Positions 51,758 to 52,500 of a stretch of 52,500 nt of DNA are shown one piece after another. The translations under genes were made by a program, and so were the position numbers. This stretch comes from Leishmania martiniquensis (Eukaryota > Euglenozoa > Kinetoplastea > Trypanosomatida > Trypanosomatidae): NCBI RefSeq assembly GCF_017916325.1, contig NC_090139.1:397501-450000 (forward strand), written 5' to 3'. The notes below the pieces were generated by a model that saw nothing but the letters and a program-made list of their open reading frames with translations, did not search any database and was not told the origin of the DNA. Positions within the stretch are counted from its first letter, which is position 1, and the number at the start of each line of letters is the position of its first letter.

Positions 51758-52334
51758 CGCGGCGCGCTGCCGACGACCTGGCGGTGCCTTTTCTGCGCAG
51801 CACGTACTCCCCGTTATGCGAGCAGGCGCGCGGATCGCCGCCCACGATTCTCGCAACGGGGCGGGTGGATGGGGGCGACATGGCCCCCCCTCATGTTCGC
51901 CCGCAACGGGGCCCCAGCACCCCTGATGGGGAGTTCTTTCCCCGGCCAGCGTTCCCTTACCACGGCAAGGACAGCGGCTACCGGCGCGTCCACCAGGAAG
52001 GAGCGGCTGCGGGGGTTGTGACGGGCAGCTGTGACGGGGCCGTTCTTCTCCGCAGCATGCACACGCCGCACTCAGCGGAGAGAACGCGGAACGGAGTACA
52101 CTCCACACGATGGGCAAGCACGGCTACGGGGGACGAGGGCTGGTCCTGGCCAGAAGTCTGCTTACAGGAGAAATGAGACCCGCGAGCGCAGCGAAGCCGC
52201 GGCGAGATTTGCTCCCCAAATGTGGAGGGGGGCTGTTCAAGCGCATGCGACTAGCAGGAGCGTCAGCCACCTACATCACGTTCTTCTCCTCCCCTCACGC
52301 TTTCTCGTCTCACACACATCACAGTCGCGCGACA
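51758..52334 (+). other. 3' end of the retroelement / telomere-proximal sequence
   Basis: No firm gene. A frame of 140 codons without ATG (51754-52176) overlaps the RT stop by four bases; it is not clearly protein-like. The right copy of the 11-mer lies at 51892-51902. The pattern CGCAACGGGGC occurs twice close together (51852-51862 and 51903-51913). The last ~130 bases are C/T-rich up to the telomere repeats. Confidence 0.5.
51892..51902 (+). repeat. short element-end repeat, right copy
   Basis: CATGTTCGCCC in the same orientation as at 46730-46740. Confidence 0.35.
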
Positions 52335-52500
52335 TTTAGGGTTGGGTTAGGGTTAGGGTTGGAGTTAAGGGTTAAGGGTTGAGTTAGGTTAAGGTTAAGG
52401 GTTAAGTTGAGGTTAAGGGTTAGGTTAGGGTTAGGGTTAAGGGTTGAGTTAAGGTTAAGGTTTAAGGGTTAGGGTTAAGGTTAAGTTAAAGTTAGAAATT
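52335..52500 (+). repeat. telomeric repeat array (degenerate TTAGGG)
   Basis: TTAGGG units run to the end of the window, G-rich strand reading 5' to 3' towards the edge, as at a right chromosome end. Many units are altered (TTAAGGG, TTGAG, GGTTAAGTT), and the last ~60 bases are the worst. Either the array is truly variant or the end consensus is poor because few reads cover it. Confidence 0.92.

Larger units (their letters stand above)
46700..52334 (+). mobile_element. TATE-like tyrosine-recombinase retroelement next to the telomere
   Basis: A GC-rich block, unlike its A/C-rich left neighbour, carries in order: a gag-like ORF, a Ulp1-type cysteine protease, an unknown domain, a tyrosine recombinase, and a reverse transcriptase with RNase H. 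All are read rightward. Tyrosine recombinase plus RT/RNase H defines the DIRS-like retroelements; the subtelomeric site in a Leishmania-type genome matches the TATE family (telomere-associated transposable elements) of Viannia species. The recombinase precedes the RT, unlike classical DIRS elements. The left limit is estimated from the composition change at the G11 run and could lie nearer 46585; the right limit is set by the first telomere repeats. A shared 11-mer, CATGTTCGCCC, occurs at 46730-46740 and 51892-51902, near the two ends. The frames look largely intact, apart from one stop and frame changes. Confidence 0.85.

Noticed and set aside
1..52500. CRISPR arrays, bacterial promoters or ribosome-binding sites
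   Set aside because: The sequence is eukaryotic (kinetoplastid); no spaced repeats of that kind are present and bacterial signals do not apply.

Overview
This window looks like the right-hand chromosome end of a kinetoplastid of the Leishmania group (Leishmaniinae). All recognisable host genes lie on the minus strand in one head-to-tail, intron-less array. Long intergenic stretches are purine-rich on the plus strand, so pyrimidine-rich in the transcript sense, as expected where trans-splicing and polyadenylation are driven by polypyrimidine tracts. The last ~165 bases are (degenerate) TTAGGG-type telomere repeats. From memory, the gene set and order (fructose-1,6-bisphosphatase, PTB/DRBD3-type RNA-binding protein, giant hypothetical protein, CCA-adding enzyme, LRR protein, casein kinase I-like kinase, coiled-coil protein, actin) matches the right end of Leishmania chromosome 4. 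A TATE-like (telomere-associated transposable element) retroelement next to the telomere favours Leishmania (Viannia) or a near relative such as Endotrypanum or Porcisia; the species cannot be fixed by eye.

Layout, left to right: 1-2237 intergenic; 2238-3293 glycosomal FBPase; 3294-15719 a 12.4-kb stretch without an intact gene, but with a decayed FkbM-type methyltransferase relic (~4655-5490) and copy A of a 501-bp repeat (7075-7575); 15720-16655 PTB1/DRBD3-type protein; 18411-18911 copy B of the repeat, inverted and almost identical; 19398-26513 giant protein of 2371 aa; 27812-29383 tRNA nucleotidyltransferase; 30122-30685 LRR protein; 31643-31903 an 86-aa single-pass membrane protein; 35509-36615 CK1-like kinase; 37587-40832 coiled-coil, possibly SCAPER-like, protein; 41932-43062 actin.

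From 43.1 to ~46.6 kb the DNA becomes visibly AT-richer and A/C-biased on the plus strand, with no credible gene; it ends in a C13 run and a G11 run. This is the expected position of the transcription start region for the leftward gene array. A GC-rich element read rightward on the plus strand then occupies about 46.7-52.3 kb: a short gag-like ORF with an in-frame stop, a Ulp1/adenain-type cysteine protease domain, an unknown globular domain, a tyrosine recombinase, and a reverse transcriptase/RNase H. Each block is in a different frame from the one before and most lack a usable ATG. The element reaches the telomere array, which starts near 52335.

The host genes share only a transcription unit: gluconeogenesis in the glycosome, mRNA regulation, tRNA 3'-end maturation, signalling and cytoskeleton. 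The parts most worth a second look are the retroelement's protease and its serial frame changes, the near-perfect inverted repeats around the PTB1 gene, and the methyltransferase fossil.
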